Source: JBGTFE01 sp041747435 (GTDB lineage: Bacteria; Acidobacteriota; Blastocatellia; Pyrinomonadales; Pyrinomonadaceae). From it: a DNA stretch of 64,000 nucleotides. The stretch covers positions 1 through 64,000 of the forward strand of contig JBGTFE010000074.1 in NCBI GenBank assembly GCA_041747435.1, read 5' to 3'. The notes beneath the pieces were generated by a model. It did not search any database. It was not told the origin of the DNA and saw only the letters and a list, made by a program, of their open reading frames with translations. Position numbers and translations under genes: made by a program. Positions 34,011 to 42,438 of this stretch are shown here, piece by piece (the stretch's first letter is position 1; each line of letters opens with the position of its first letter).

Positions 34011-34459
34011 TGTAGTGACGCGCCCGATCAGCGAAGCGAAAAAGATTCAACCACGAATTAACACGAAACAACACGAAAATGGATTTTTCTTGTTTGGTGT
34101 TTTTTCGTGTCATTTGGTGTTTATTTTTATTCCGGTTTATTTGAAGTCTGCGTAGCAGACGAAAGCAAATAGCCCGCTTGAAACGTGGGGTAAGATTCGG
34201 ATTCGAATCGCAAGCCCGCTTTAGCGCGCCGACGGAAATTGTTTCAAGATCATGTCAGAACCGGGAGCGGTAGCGACCGGTTGAAGTCTAGCATTTTGGT
34301 CGCTTGAATTTTTTGAATTGCCTTCGGCTAAACCAGCGTTTCGAGCCGGCTGTATTAAACCCGTCGCTACCGCTCCCGGTTCTGACCCGCAATTCGTAAT
34401 TTTTCGTTGTTGTTCGTCGCGAATTCGATTAAAATTTGCGTGGCGGCGCGTGATCATAA
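34011..34459. repeat. Intergenic cluster of four repeat types
   Basis: The 449-nt gap has no credible gene. It holds a near-palindrome of 'AACACGAA' words (34049-34122), a REP-like hairpin 'GTCTGC-GTA-GCAGAC' (34146-34160) followed by fragments such as 'AAACGTGGGG' and 'AAGCCCGCTTTAGCG' that recur in the 22716-22911 cluster, and the element at 34255-34385. An open frame here is merely repeat sequence read through. Confidence 0.75.
34255..34385. repeat. 131-bp MITE-like element with perfect 23-bp terminal inverted repeats
   Basis: The termini 34255-34277 and 34363-34385 are exact reverse complements ('TCAGAACCGGGAGCGGTAGC' and onward). The 85-nt interior is unique and contains no gene. No target-site duplication is obvious to me. 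No transposase is present in the window. Confidence 0.75.
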
Positions 34460-35131
34460 ATGGATGAAGAAAAAAAATTGCTTATTTCAGTTGGATTAAT
34501 TCTTTTCGGTTGGTTTCTGGGGCAAGGTACGGAACTTTTCCGAAAATGGTCAATGAATCGCCGGCTGAAAGTCGCGTTATATGAAGAACTTCAAGATTTA
34601 GCCAGTATTCTCAATGCATTGCGAATCTACTTCCTTCACCGTCTTGAAGGGCATTCGGTCGGTTTCTTAGAGACCAGCGAACCTTTACCACTCAATAATC
34701 AAATTTATACGAACAAATACACTGATATTAGCTTAAAATTAAATCGCAACCAGAGATTATCTTATGAAACAATTCATGGTTTCATCAATGCCTTTAATAA
34801 ACGCTTGGATCCAATAGCGCACTTAACAATACGTGCGATTGAAACTCACGACTCAGAAATTTTTGACAAGCTGGGTGATATGCTCAAAGCTCAATACTTA
34901 AATATCGAGATGTTACGTTCGCGAATTGGCTATCATTTGAGAAATCCTAGGAGACCGGCATTTGGAACTAATGACGAAGGAGTCTCGGAAATTCTAAAAG
35001 CCCAAAAAATCTGCATTGAGCAAATTGAATCCCTAATAGAAAAATGGCAATCGGGTACGTTGGAAGACTATTTAGCCCAAAAAGAATTTCGGTATCAAAT
35101 TCTTACGATGCCTTCCTCCGAAGATAAATGA
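34460..35131 (+). CDS. Orphan membrane-anchored protein, AT-rich, unknown function
   Basis: The 223-aa product has one N-terminal membrane helix (about 7-24, 'LLISVGLILFGWFLGQG') and a cytoplasmic helical body. Nothing matches a family I know. Codon usage is visibly more AT-rich than its neighbours (many ATT, TTA and AAT codons), and it stands alone next to a repeat cluster with MITE-like ends. This pattern suggests recent horizontal gain. No ribosome-binding site stands out, though the ATG follows the repeats closely. Confidence 0.65.
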   Translation: MDEEKKLLISVGLILFGWFLGQGTELFRKWSMNRRLKVALYEELQDLASILNALRIYFLHRLEGHSVGFLETSEPLPLNNQIYTNKYTDISLKLNRNQRLSYETIHGFINAFNKRLDPIAHLTIRAIETHDSEIFDKLGDMLKAQYLNIEMLRSRIGYHLRNPRRPAFGTNDEGVSEILKAQKICIEQIESLIEKWQSGTLEDYLAQKEFRYQILTMPSSEDK

Positions 35132-35229
35132 ATTGTCAACTGACGTAAATCTTGGACAAAATCCCCAATTTTTGTTAGGCTTTACCTTGCTTTTTCGGCA
35201 TCCAATACAAAATTTTTATTTAATAAGAG

Positions 35230-35246
35230 TATAATAAAACAATATG
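35230..35246 (+). promoter_or_regulatory. -10 box immediately upstream of the radical SAM gene
   Basis: A perfect 'TATAAT' (35230-35235) lies 8 nt before the ATG at 35244 and no Shine-Dalgarno sequence fits between them. A -35 match is poor ('TACAAA', 35206-35211, 18-nt spacer). If used, the mRNA would begin at or near the ATG, a leaderless transcript. Confidence 0.5.
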
Positions 35247-37199
35247 TTTAGTGATAATTTCAGACGCGGCGAAGGGAAAGGTAAGGGAAAAACCGGCTCG
35301 AAAGCCGCTTCGAAACTTGCCGATTTGGGTTGGAAAGCCTTTCAAGCCGTTAATAAATCTTTGCCCGAAGGCGAATCAATTACGCCGAATTGGGCGGCGG
35401 AACCGCTTTTGAAATCGTATGAGCGCACCGCGCCGCCGCTCGGTTTTCCGCGTGAGACGGATTCGCTTTGCCCGACGTGCGTGAAGAATGTGCGGAACGG
35501 TGTGATTGACAAATCTATTCCGCTCGAAATTTTGATGAATTCGCATCCGGGCGAGATCAAGGCGCAGATCGTCGAAGAAAACGGACAAGTTTTGATGAAG
35601 AAAACTTGCGCGACGCACGGCGAATTTGTGGACGTTTTGGCGACCGATCCGGCATTTTTGGAACGCATCGAGAGTTTATTTTACGGGCGCGATTTTAAAG
35701 CGGCGGAAGACACGCACGTTCATCATCACGGAACTTCGGACATCAAATTCGGACGCGGCGCGGTTTTGACGGTTGATTTGACAAACCGCTGCAATATGAT
35801 GTGCAACCCGTGTTTTATGGACGCGAATCAGGTCGGCTATGTCCACGAACCGACGTTTGAAGACACGAAACAAATTCTTGACAACGCCGTTTCATTCAAA
35901 CCGCGCCGACAGATCATCATTCTTTTTTCGGGCGGCGAACCGACGATTGCGCCGCACTTTTTGGAGTCGGTCGCGTATGCGAAAAAGGTCGGCTTTTACA
36001 GAATTTTAGCGGCGACGAATGGCATTCGCTACGCCGAAGACATCGAGTTTTGCAAAGCCGCTAAAGAAGCCGGACAACACGGCGTTTATTTGCAATTCGA
36101 CGGAACGAGCGAAGAAAAAAACAAACATCGTGGCGTGGGAAATCTCTTTGACGTGAAACTCAAAGCGATTGAAAATCTCGCGTCGGTCGGCATCAAAGTT
36201 ACGCTTGTAACGACGATTGTTAATACGATCAATAACGATGCCATCGGCGACATCGTCAGATTTGCGGCGGAAAATATTGATAAAGTTCAGACGATTGCTT
36301 TTCAGCCGGTTTCATTTACCGGACGCGATGAAGATATTTCCGACAAAGACCGCATCGAGCAACGCTACACGCTGGCGGGAATGACGCACGATTTGAAAGA
36401 TCAACTCGACGGCAACCTCGCGCTCGAACCACTTCGTGATTGGTTTCCGCTTTCTTCATATTCGGCGTTCACTTCCGTGATGGATATGCTGCAAGGCGCG
36501 GACGCGCCGTGGGGCTGGTCGTCGTGCAACTGTCATCCGAATTGCGGAATTTTTACGCTCGTCGTCGTTAATAAAAAGACGAACGAAATGCGTTCGCTGT
36601 TTGAGTTTTTCAATTATGAACAATTTATGCAGGACGTGGCGACGATCACCGACACGGCTCGCGGCAAGAAATTGACGATGGCTCAACTCGGAATGGCGAT
36701 TATGCGAAATTACAACGCATCGAACGCGCCGGAAGGTTTTCCGATCTCGCAAATTTTGAATCTTTTCAAACCGTCGTCCGCCGATTCAAATTCAGACCGC
36801 AATGACCGGATGAAAACGCGCGAAGAAGAAGACGTTTGGCGCGTTCTCTGTGTCGAGGGAATGTGGTTTCAGGATTTGTTCACATACGATTTTCGCCGCA
36901 CGGAAATGTGTGTTATCCCTTATGGAACACAGGACGGCGAAATTTCATTCTGCGCTTACAACACCGGAGTCGGCTGGCGGCAAATCGTCGAAGAAATGAA
37001 CAAAACCGCGTCTTTGAGTGAATGGTATAAAGAAAACGGTCGCCACGCCGTCTATGCGAAAGGCAAGGAAGTTCCGAATATCGAAAAAACGCGCAGTTTG
37101 AGTCTTCCGATAATTGCAAAAGTCTTGCAGGAAGATTTGGACAAACCGACCGCAACGCCTTATCTTGTTGAAGAAGAATCCGAAACGGTCTCAATATAG
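35244..37199 (+). CDS. Radical SAM protein related to tetraether synthase (Tes-like, COG1964)
   Basis: The 651-aa protein has a Lys/Gly-rich N-terminus. A Tes-like N-terminal metal region follows, with 'LCPTC' (Cys76, Cys79) and 'TCATHGEF' (Cys122, His125). The radical SAM core starts at 'LTNRCNMMCNPCFMDANQ' (cluster ligands Cys183, Cys187, Cys190), with 'FSGGEPT' and 'ATNGIR'. Further cysteines come near 'CNCHPNCG' and 'CVEGMWFQD'. Archaeal Tes couples biphytanyl chains by C-C bond formation. In Acidobacteria homologous chemistry could make iso-diabolic acid or membrane-spanning lipids; that link is inference. The second radical SAM gene starts 2 nt after its stop. Confidence 0.82.
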   Translation: MFSDNFRRGEGKGKGKTGSKAASKLADLGWKAFQAVNKSLPEGESITPNWAAEPLLKSYERTAPPLGFPRETDSLCPTCVKNVRNGVIDKSIPLEILMNSHPGEIKAQIVEENGQVLMKKTCATHGEFVDVLATDPAFLERIESLFYGRDFKAAEDTHVHHHGTSDIKFGRGAVLTVDLTNRCNMMCNPCFMDANQVGYVHEPTFEDTKQILDNAVSFKPRRQIIILFSGGEPTIAPHFLESVAYAKKVGFYRILAATNGIRYAEDIEFCKAAKEAGQHGVYLQFDGTSEEKNKHRGVGNLFDVKLKAIENLASVGIKVTLVTTIVNTINNDAIGDIVRFAAENIDKVQTIAFQPVSFTGRDEDISDKDRIEQRYTLAGMTHDLKDQLDGNLALEPLRDWFPLSSYSAFTSVMDMLQGADAPWGWSSCNCHPNCGIFTLVVVNKKTNEMRSLFEFFNYEQFMQDVATITDTARGKKLTMAQLGMAIMRNYNASNAPEGFPISQILNLFKPSSADSNSDRNDRMKTREEEDVWRVLCVEGMWFQDLFTYDFRRTEMCVIPYGTQDGEISFCAYNTGVGWRQIVEEMNKTASLSEWYKENGRHAVYAKGKEVPNIEKTRSLSLPIIAKVLQEDLDKPTATPYLVEEESETVSI

Positions 37200-37201
37200 A
37201 A

Positions 37202-38113
37202 ATGAAAGTCGCCAAAACGTTAAAAAATCTTGGCGGGCTTGCCAAGCTGATGGTGTTTGGCATGCCGGACAATGCCGTCGGTTCGATTGACGTTACAAAA
37301 CGCTGTAATCTGCGCTGTGAACATTGTTATTTTTTCGCCGAAGAACACAAAGAGCGCGAACTGACGATCGAAGAATGGACGGAAAAATTCGAGGCGATGA
37401 AGGCGGCGGGCGATCCGATGTTGCTTTGCACATGGGTTGGCGGCGAACCGATGGTTCGCAAACCTTTGATCGACATTGGGCGGAAATATTTCAAACACAA
37501 TACGGTTGTTACGAACGGCACGATGGAATTGCCTGATTGGACGGATGTAACCTGGGTGATCTCGATTGACGGCACGGAAGAAGCGTTTGAAAAAATGCGT
37601 GCGCCGGGAATTTATAACAAAATCAAGGACAATATAAAACGTCATCCAACTTTACGAATCCAGATTTCGTGTGTCATTACGAGTCTGACAAAAGACTGCA
37701 TCGAAGATTTGGTCGAGGAATGGAAAGACCTCGCAAGCGGCGGAATTATTTTCGATTTCTTTACGCCGGTTAATAAATTGGACGAATCTCTGTGGCTCGA
37801 TTGGGACGAGCGCGACGCGATGATTGATAGAATCTTTGAACTCAAAAAGAAATATCCGGGCAAAATAAATATGCTCGATTCGACGCTCGATCTGATGCGT
37901 TCAAACAATTCAAAGAAAGTTACGGATAATTGCTTATTTAAAGAAAAAGCTTTCACGCTCGGCGCGGACGGCAAAGACAAAGGCAAATGTATGATGGGCA
38001 ACAACGCCGATTGCGACAAATGCGGTTGCGTCGTGCCGTTTTATATGGCGACGATGAATTCGCCAAAACTTCTCGTAAAAGAAGCCTTGAAAAAAGCCGT
38101 CGGCAGAAACTGA
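37202..38113 (+). CDS. Radical SAM protein with C-terminal auxiliary cluster, partner of the Tes-like gene
   Basis: The 303-aa enzyme has 'DVTKRCNLRCEHCYFF' (cluster ligands Cys35, Cys39, Cys42), 'WVGGEPMVRK' and 'VVTNGTMELP'. Late cysteines in 'KCMMGNNADCDKCGCVVPF' are suited to an auxiliary iron-sulfur cluster of the SPASM/twitch kind. It begins 2 nt after the stop of the preceding gene and is surely co-transcribed and probably coupled. Substrate unknown. A two-step radical modification of one lipid or small molecule with the upstream enzyme is the likeliest reading. HpnH-like or peptide-modifying roles are alternatives. Confidence 0.82.
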   Translation: MKVAKTLKNLGGLAKLMVFGMPDNAVGSIDVTKRCNLRCEHCYFFAEEHKERELTIEEWTEKFEAMKAAGDPMLLCTWVGGEPMVRKPLIDIGRKYFKHNTVVTNGTMELPDWTDVTWVISIDGTEEAFEKMRAPGIYNKIKDNIKRHPTLRIQISCVITSLTKDCIEDLVEEWKDLASGGIIFDFFTPVNKLDESLWLDWDERDAMIDRIFELKKKYPGKINMLDSTLDLMRSNNSKKVTDNCLFKEKAFTLGADGKDKGKCMMGNNADCDKCGCVVPFYMATMNSPKLLVKEALKKAVGRN

Positions 38114-38115
38114 TC

Positions 38116-39801
38116 TTAATCCAGATTCTCTAACAAGATTTCCAAACCTCTTTTCACGTCCGCGCCGAGATGCACACGCAAAGCGCGGCGTTTTCTATCC
38201 AATAAAACCTGAAAATCTCCGCGAGCCTGAGCAGATTTCACTACCCCGAATGTAAATTTTTGTTCGGGAACGGCGAAATCTTCCGCGTCGTCCGATGTGA
38301 TTTGCAAAAACACGCCATTGTTTGCGCCGCCTTTGTAGGCTTGTCCGGTTGAATGAAGAAATCTTGGACCAAAACCGAGGCAGGTCGCGCAATTGTATTT
38401 CTTTAAGATCTTTTTCCGTATGGCTTGCAATAGTTCTTCGTTTTCCCGGTTCATTTCCACATATGCGAGCAGCGCAAAATAATCATTTTTCTTGACGCGT
38501 TCTAAATGCGTGGCGAGATAACCGGCGAGCGTTTTTTCGCGAACTCGCGCGCTGATGTCGGCGACATTGTCACCATCGGAAAAAAACTTGATTTCGTCTT
38601 CGAAAAATGCGTTTTCCGCGGGCAGCGAACCTTTTTCTTCGTATTCTTCGGTCAATTTTTTGGCTTCGATCTTTGCCGCTTCAACATCGGGCTGATTAAA
38701 CGGATTGATTTTCATAATCGCGCCCGCGATAGCCGTCGCAAACTCCCAACGGAAAAATTCCTGTCCGAGATCCATCTTGTCTTCTAAAACGATTTTCACA
38801 AGCGGCAAACCCGAATTTTCCAACAAAGCGATCCTTTCATCAAGAGAATTCTCGCGCGAATCTTTCAATTGTAAATAAGCAAAAACACGGTCGTCGCCAT
38901 AATCTTCAAAGTCGAGCAGCGGTTCACGGTCAACGGGAATTATCGAAACGCCTTGTTTTCCGGTGCTCTCGGCAATAAGTTGTTCCATCCACGCGCCGAC
39001 ATCGTAAATCTCTGGCGATGTAAAAATCGTTAATTTATCGCGTTTGTTTTGATGGCAAACGCCTAGGATAATTCCGAGGATCGCACCCGTGTTTTCTCTT
39101 GGATCTTCAATTCTGCAATTTTCGACCATTTCCGAAGCGCGCTTCAAAAAATCTTCAACATCGATCTGCATAGCCGCCGCCGCTGTCATTCCGAAAGGCG
39201 AAAGCGCGGAAAATCTGCCGCCGATCTCGGGATCGCCGAAAAGGATTTTCCGAAAATTGTCGTTTTCGGCGATCTGCTGCATTTTCGAGTCAGGATCGGT
39301 GATCGCGACAAACTGCTTTCCGGCGTTTTTGGCGCCGACAAATCCCGACACACGCTCGAAAAAATATTGTTTGAAACAATTCGGCTCGAGTGTCGAACCT
39401 GATTTGCTGGCGACAATAAAAAGCGTGTCGGCGAGATCCAATTTGCTTTCGAGCGTTTTGATCTGCGCCGGAACGGTCGAATCGAGGACGTGAAAATTCT
39501 TTTTGCCGAAGGTTATCGAAAAAACTTCGGGACAAAGCGAACTGCCGCCCATTCCGAGCAAAACTATGTCTTTGAAATTTTTTGCGTCCGCCGCAAAATC
39601 GCGATATTTCTGCAAATCGTTCAAGTCCGCTTCAACGACGCCGAGCCAGCCGAGCCATTTCGCCTCGTCGTCACCGGTCCAAACGCTCGCGTCTTTTTGC
39701 CATATGCGCGCGATCTTATTTTCATTTTGCCATTTATCCATTTCGGCGCGAACGGCTTTTCCCAAATCGTCCGGCAGCGAAAAAGTTAAAGAATTAAGCA
39801 T
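38116..39801 (-). CDS. pgi: Glucose-6-phosphate isomerase (type found in transaldolase-PGI fusions)
   Basis: Interconverts glucose-6-phosphate and fructose-6-phosphate. The 561-aa protein has 'VLLGMGGSSLCPEVFS', 'FIVASKSGSTLEP', 'GGRFSALSPFGM', 'MEQLIAESTGKQG' and 'HSTGQAYKGGANNGVF', the diagnostic PGI series. The closest pattern I know is the PGI half of bifunctional transaldolase/PGI proteins ('CATCLGFGPRFLHSTGQAYK'), but here it stands alone without a transaldolase domain. It converges with the radical SAM pair (2 nt between stops). Confidence 0.92.
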   Translation of the reverse strand: MLNSLTFSLPDDLGKAVRAEMDKWQNENKIARIWQKDASVWTGDDEAKWLGWLGVVEADLNDLQKYRDFAADAKNFKDIVLLGMGGSSLCPEVFSITFGKKNFHVLDSTVPAQIKTLESKLDLADTLFIVASKSGSTLEPNCFKQYFFERVSGFVGAKNAGKQFVAITDPDSKMQQIAENDNFRKILFGDPEIGGRFSALSPFGMTAAAAMQIDVEDFLKRASEMVENCRIEDPRENTGAILGIILGVCHQNKRDKLTIFTSPEIYDVGAWMEQLIAESTGKQGVSIIPVDREPLLDFEDYGDDRVFAYLQLKDSRENSLDERIALLENSGLPLVKIVLEDKMDLGQEFFRWEFATAIAGAIMKINPFNQPDVEAAKIEAKKLTEEYEEKGSLPAENAFFEDEIKFFSDGDNVADISARVREKTLAGYLATHLERVKKNDYFALLAYVEMNRENEELLQAIRKKILKKYNCATCLGFGPRFLHSTGQAYKGGANNGVFLQITSDDAEDFAVPEQKFTFGVVKSAQARGDFQVLLDRKRRALRVHLGADVKRGLEILLENLD

Positions 39802-39819
39802 AGAAACAATTTATCACAA

Positions 39820-39894
39820 TGCAGAAACGCCGCACTAAGTAAGGGTGTCTTTCGCGCTTCGTGCTTATAGCAAGCAAGGTTGCTTGCGCTCCAG
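39820..39894. repeat. Repeat remnant between pgi and ada
   Basis: It holds a single arm related to the 21524 element ('TGCAGAAACGCCGCAC' then 'AAGTAAGGGTGTC') and then a short perfect hairpin 'GCAAGCAA-GG-TTGCTTGC' (39870-39887). No gene is present. Confidence 0.6.
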
Positions 39895-39958
39895 TTAAAA
39901 AAATTGCAGCGCAATTTTCGGATAGATTTCGTGTTTTGCATCGAATAAAATTGCAAAC

Positions 39959-40990
39959 ATGGAAACGGAAATTTTTTGGAAAGCAATTCAAAAGAGCGAT
40001 GCGAGATTTAATGGCGCATTTGTTTACGGCGTAAATTCGACGCACATTTACTGCAAACCGTCGTGCGCATCGAAACTGCCGAAACGCGAGAATGTCGAAT
40101 TTTTCGAAGACTTTAATAAAGCTGAACGAAAAGGCTTTCGCGCGTGTCTGCGATGCTGCCCGAAGTCTGAAAAAGCTGATCCGCAAATCGAAAGCGTGTT
40201 GCGCGCCGTGGATATTCTTGCGTCCGGCGAGCAAATTTCGCTCGAAAATTTGAGCGCGGAATTAAATTTGAGCGCGGCGCATTTGCAGAAGGTTTTCAAG
40301 GAAATTATCGGCGTTTCGCCAAAGAAATTTGCGGAAATAAAACGTCTGGAACAATTTAAAAATGAGGTCAGAAAGGGAAGCGATGTAACCAGCGCGATGT
40401 ATGATGCAGGTTTTGGTTCGTCGAGTCGCTTGTATGAAAACGTTTCCGCAAAACTCGGCATGACGCCGAAAACTTACGCCAAAAAAGGCGAAAATATGAG
40501 AATTGATTACACGATAACCGAATGTAGTTTAGGAAAATTGCTGGTTGCGCGCACCGAAAAAGGCGTTTGCGCCGTCGCATTCGGAGACGATGAGCCGACA
40601 TTGGCGGAAAATTTCTTTAATGAATATAAAAACGCGGAGATCTCGGCAAACAGAAAAAATCTGAAAGATTTTGTTCGCGCGGTTATCGCAAACCTTGAGG
40701 GAAAAAACAAATCGCTGGATTTGCCACTCGATCTGCAGGGAAGCGCTTTTCAGATGCGCGTCTGGGACGCCTTGCGCAAAATTCCATATGGCGAAACGGT
40801 ATCTTACTCGGACATCGCGGAAAAGATCGGCAATAATAACGCGGTTCGCGCCGTCGCGACGGCTTGCGCATCAAATCGCACGGCGCTAGTCGTTCCCTGT
40901 CATCGCGTCGTCGGAAAAAACGGAAATTTAAGTGGTTATCGCTGGGGAATCGAACGGAAACAGAAGCTTCTCGAAAAAGAAAGACGATAG
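39959..40990 (+). CDS. ada: Bifunctional Ada: alkylation sensor, AraC-type activator and O6-methylguanine methyltransferase
   Basis: Repairs alkylated DNA and switches on the adaptive response. The zinc domain (about 1-80) has 'IYCKPSCASK' and 'CLRCCPK', giving the four-Cys site including the phosphotriester-accepting Cys. An AraC helix-turn-helix region (about 85-180, 'LAEIKRL'-type segment 'PKKFAEIKRLEQF', 'SAMYDAGFGSSSRLYENV') follows. The C-terminal methyltransferase has 'PYGETVSYSDIAEKIG' and the active site 'VPCHRVVGKNGNLSGYRWG'. At 343 aa it has the full Ada architecture. It faces its own short upstream region, where Ada-type autoregulation is possible but no operator is visible. Confidence 0.93.
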   Translation: METEIFWKAIQKSDARFNGAFVYGVNSTHIYCKPSCASKLPKRENVEFFEDFNKAERKGFRACLRCCPKSEKADPQIESVLRAVDILASGEQISLENLSAELNLSAAHLQKVFKEIIGVSPKKFAEIKRLEQFKNEVRKGSDVTSAMYDAGFGSSSRLYENVSAKLGMTPKTYAKKGENMRIDYTITECSLGKLLVARTEKGVCAVAFGDDEPTLAENFFNEYKNAEISANRKNLKDFVRAVIANLEGKNKSLDLPLDLQGSAFQMRVWDALRKIPYGETVSYSDIAEKIGNNNAVRAVATACASNRTALVVPCHRVVGKNGNLSGYRWGIERKQKLLEKERR

Positions 40991-41027
40991 ACTTTCAAAT
41001 TCCTCGAATGGCTTGTAAAATCGGCGT

Positions 41028-42431
41028 ATGAAAATATTGCCGGTCTTTATTTTGCTTTTGGCTTTGAGTTCGGGTTGTTTTGCGCAAAATTGTCTCGAAA
41101 TGGCGAAGGAAGTTAAGCCGACGCTTACCGACGCGACGCGGAAAACTTACGAAACAAAGCTTACCGAAGCCAAAGCCGATCTTGAAAAAAAGCCTAACAA
41201 TGCCGACGCGATAATATGGTTCGGACGGCGGTCGGCTTATCTCGGAAATTACAAGGAAGCAATTGGAATTTTCGGCAAAGGTATCGAAAAATTTTCGAAA
41301 GATGCAAGATTTTATCGTCATCGCGGACATCGTTTTATCACGATTCGCTGTTTTGACGATGCCGTCAAAGATTTTGAAATGGCGGCAAAATTAGTAAAAA
41401 ACAAAAAAGATGAGATCGAACCCGACGGCTTGCCGAATGCGCGAAACATCCCGACTTCGACGCTTCAATCAAACATTTTTTATCATCTCGGCTTGGCTTA
41501 TTTTCTCAAAAAGGATTATAAAAACGCCTTGAAAGCCTATAAAAATGCCGAAAAAGTTTCCAAAAATCCCGATATGCTCGTGGCGACAAAACATTGGCTT
41601 TATATGACTTTGCGGCGATTAAATAAACTAAAAGAAGCTGAAAAATCGATTGCCAAAATTGCGGACAATCTCGACATAATCGAAAACGACGATTACTACA
41701 AATTAGTAAAACTCTATCAGGGAAAACTCAAAGCCGAAGATTTGATGACGCAGGACGCAAACTCTTTGAGCAATGCCTCACTCGGTTTCGGCATTGGAAA
41801 TTGGTTTTTATACAACGGCGAAAATGAAAAAGCCGAAAAGATATTTCGCCAAATCACATCGGGAAATCAATGGGCGAGTTTCGGTTTTATCGCGGCGGAA
41901 GCGGAATTGAAAAATTTTCAAATAAATCAAAGCGCGATCTTTTGGATGGAACTCGAAAAATTATGCGGCAAAGCATTTGAAGGAACAGTGGCGAATGCGC
42001 CTCCCGACGACACGACTTTTAAAGATAAAAAACTCGTGATGCACGTTCGCGCATGCGAAAAAGACCGCATCAGAATCCCGTTTTTTGTCGGCGAAGACCG
42101 TTCGCGGACGTGGGTTTTGACGCGCCGCGCCGACCGCATTCTGCTCAAACACGATCATCGCCACGAAGACGGCACGCCCGACAAAACGACGATGTATGGC
42201 GGCTGGACGACGAGCGGCGGCGCGGCAAACCGCCAGATGTTTCCCGCCGATCAGGAAACCGCCGACCTGATTCCCGCCGCCGCCGCAAATGTCTGGTGGA
42301 TAGATTTAACGCCGAACGAATCTTTCTCTTACAATCTGCGCCGGATGGGAACGGACAGATTTTTCAGCATCAAATTCGATCTGAAAAAAGAAATTCCCGC
42401 ACCGACTGCGCCGTGGGGCTGGAAAGATTAA
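41028..42431 (+). CDS. Secreted TPR-repeat protein of unknown function
   Basis: The 467-aa product has an N-terminal signal ('LLLALSSGCFAQN'; 'SSGC' could be a lipobox). At least two clear tetratricopeptide pairs follow (about 55-125 'NADAIIWFGRRSAYLGNYKE' and 145-215 'FYHLGLAYFLKKDYKNALKA'), then a C-terminal beta-rich domain with 'HVRACEKDRIRIPFFVGED'. That domain looks like a separate binding module. It is 37 nt after ada and 7 nt before the nitrilase, but a shared function is not evident. Confidence 0.75.
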   Translation: MKILPVFILLLALSSGCFAQNCLEMAKEVKPTLTDATRKTYETKLTEAKADLEKKPNNADAIIWFGRRSAYLGNYKEAIGIFGKGIEKFSKDARFYRHRGHRFITIRCFDDAVKDFEMAAKLVKNKKDEIEPDGLPNARNIPTSTLQSNIFYHLGLAYFLKKDYKNALKAYKNAEKVSKNPDMLVATKHWLYMTLRRLNKLKEAEKSIAKIADNLDIIENDDYYKLVKLYQGKLKAEDLMTQDANSLSNASLGFGIGNWFLYNGENEKAEKIFRQITSGNQWASFGFIAAEAELKNFQINQSAIFWMELEKLCGKAFEGTVANAPPDDTTFKDKKLVMHVRACEKDRIRIPFFVGEDRSRTWVLTRRADRILLKHDHRHEDGTPDKTTMYGGWTTSGGAANRQMFPADQETADLIPAAAANVWWIDLTPNESFSYNLRRMGTDRFFSIKFDLKKEIPAPTAPWGWKD

Positions 42432-42438
42432 AAAATCT

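Noticed and set aside
34221..34457. Open reading frame within the repeat cluster
   Set aside because: It is mainly the MITE-like element read through; no ribosome-binding site and no protein character.
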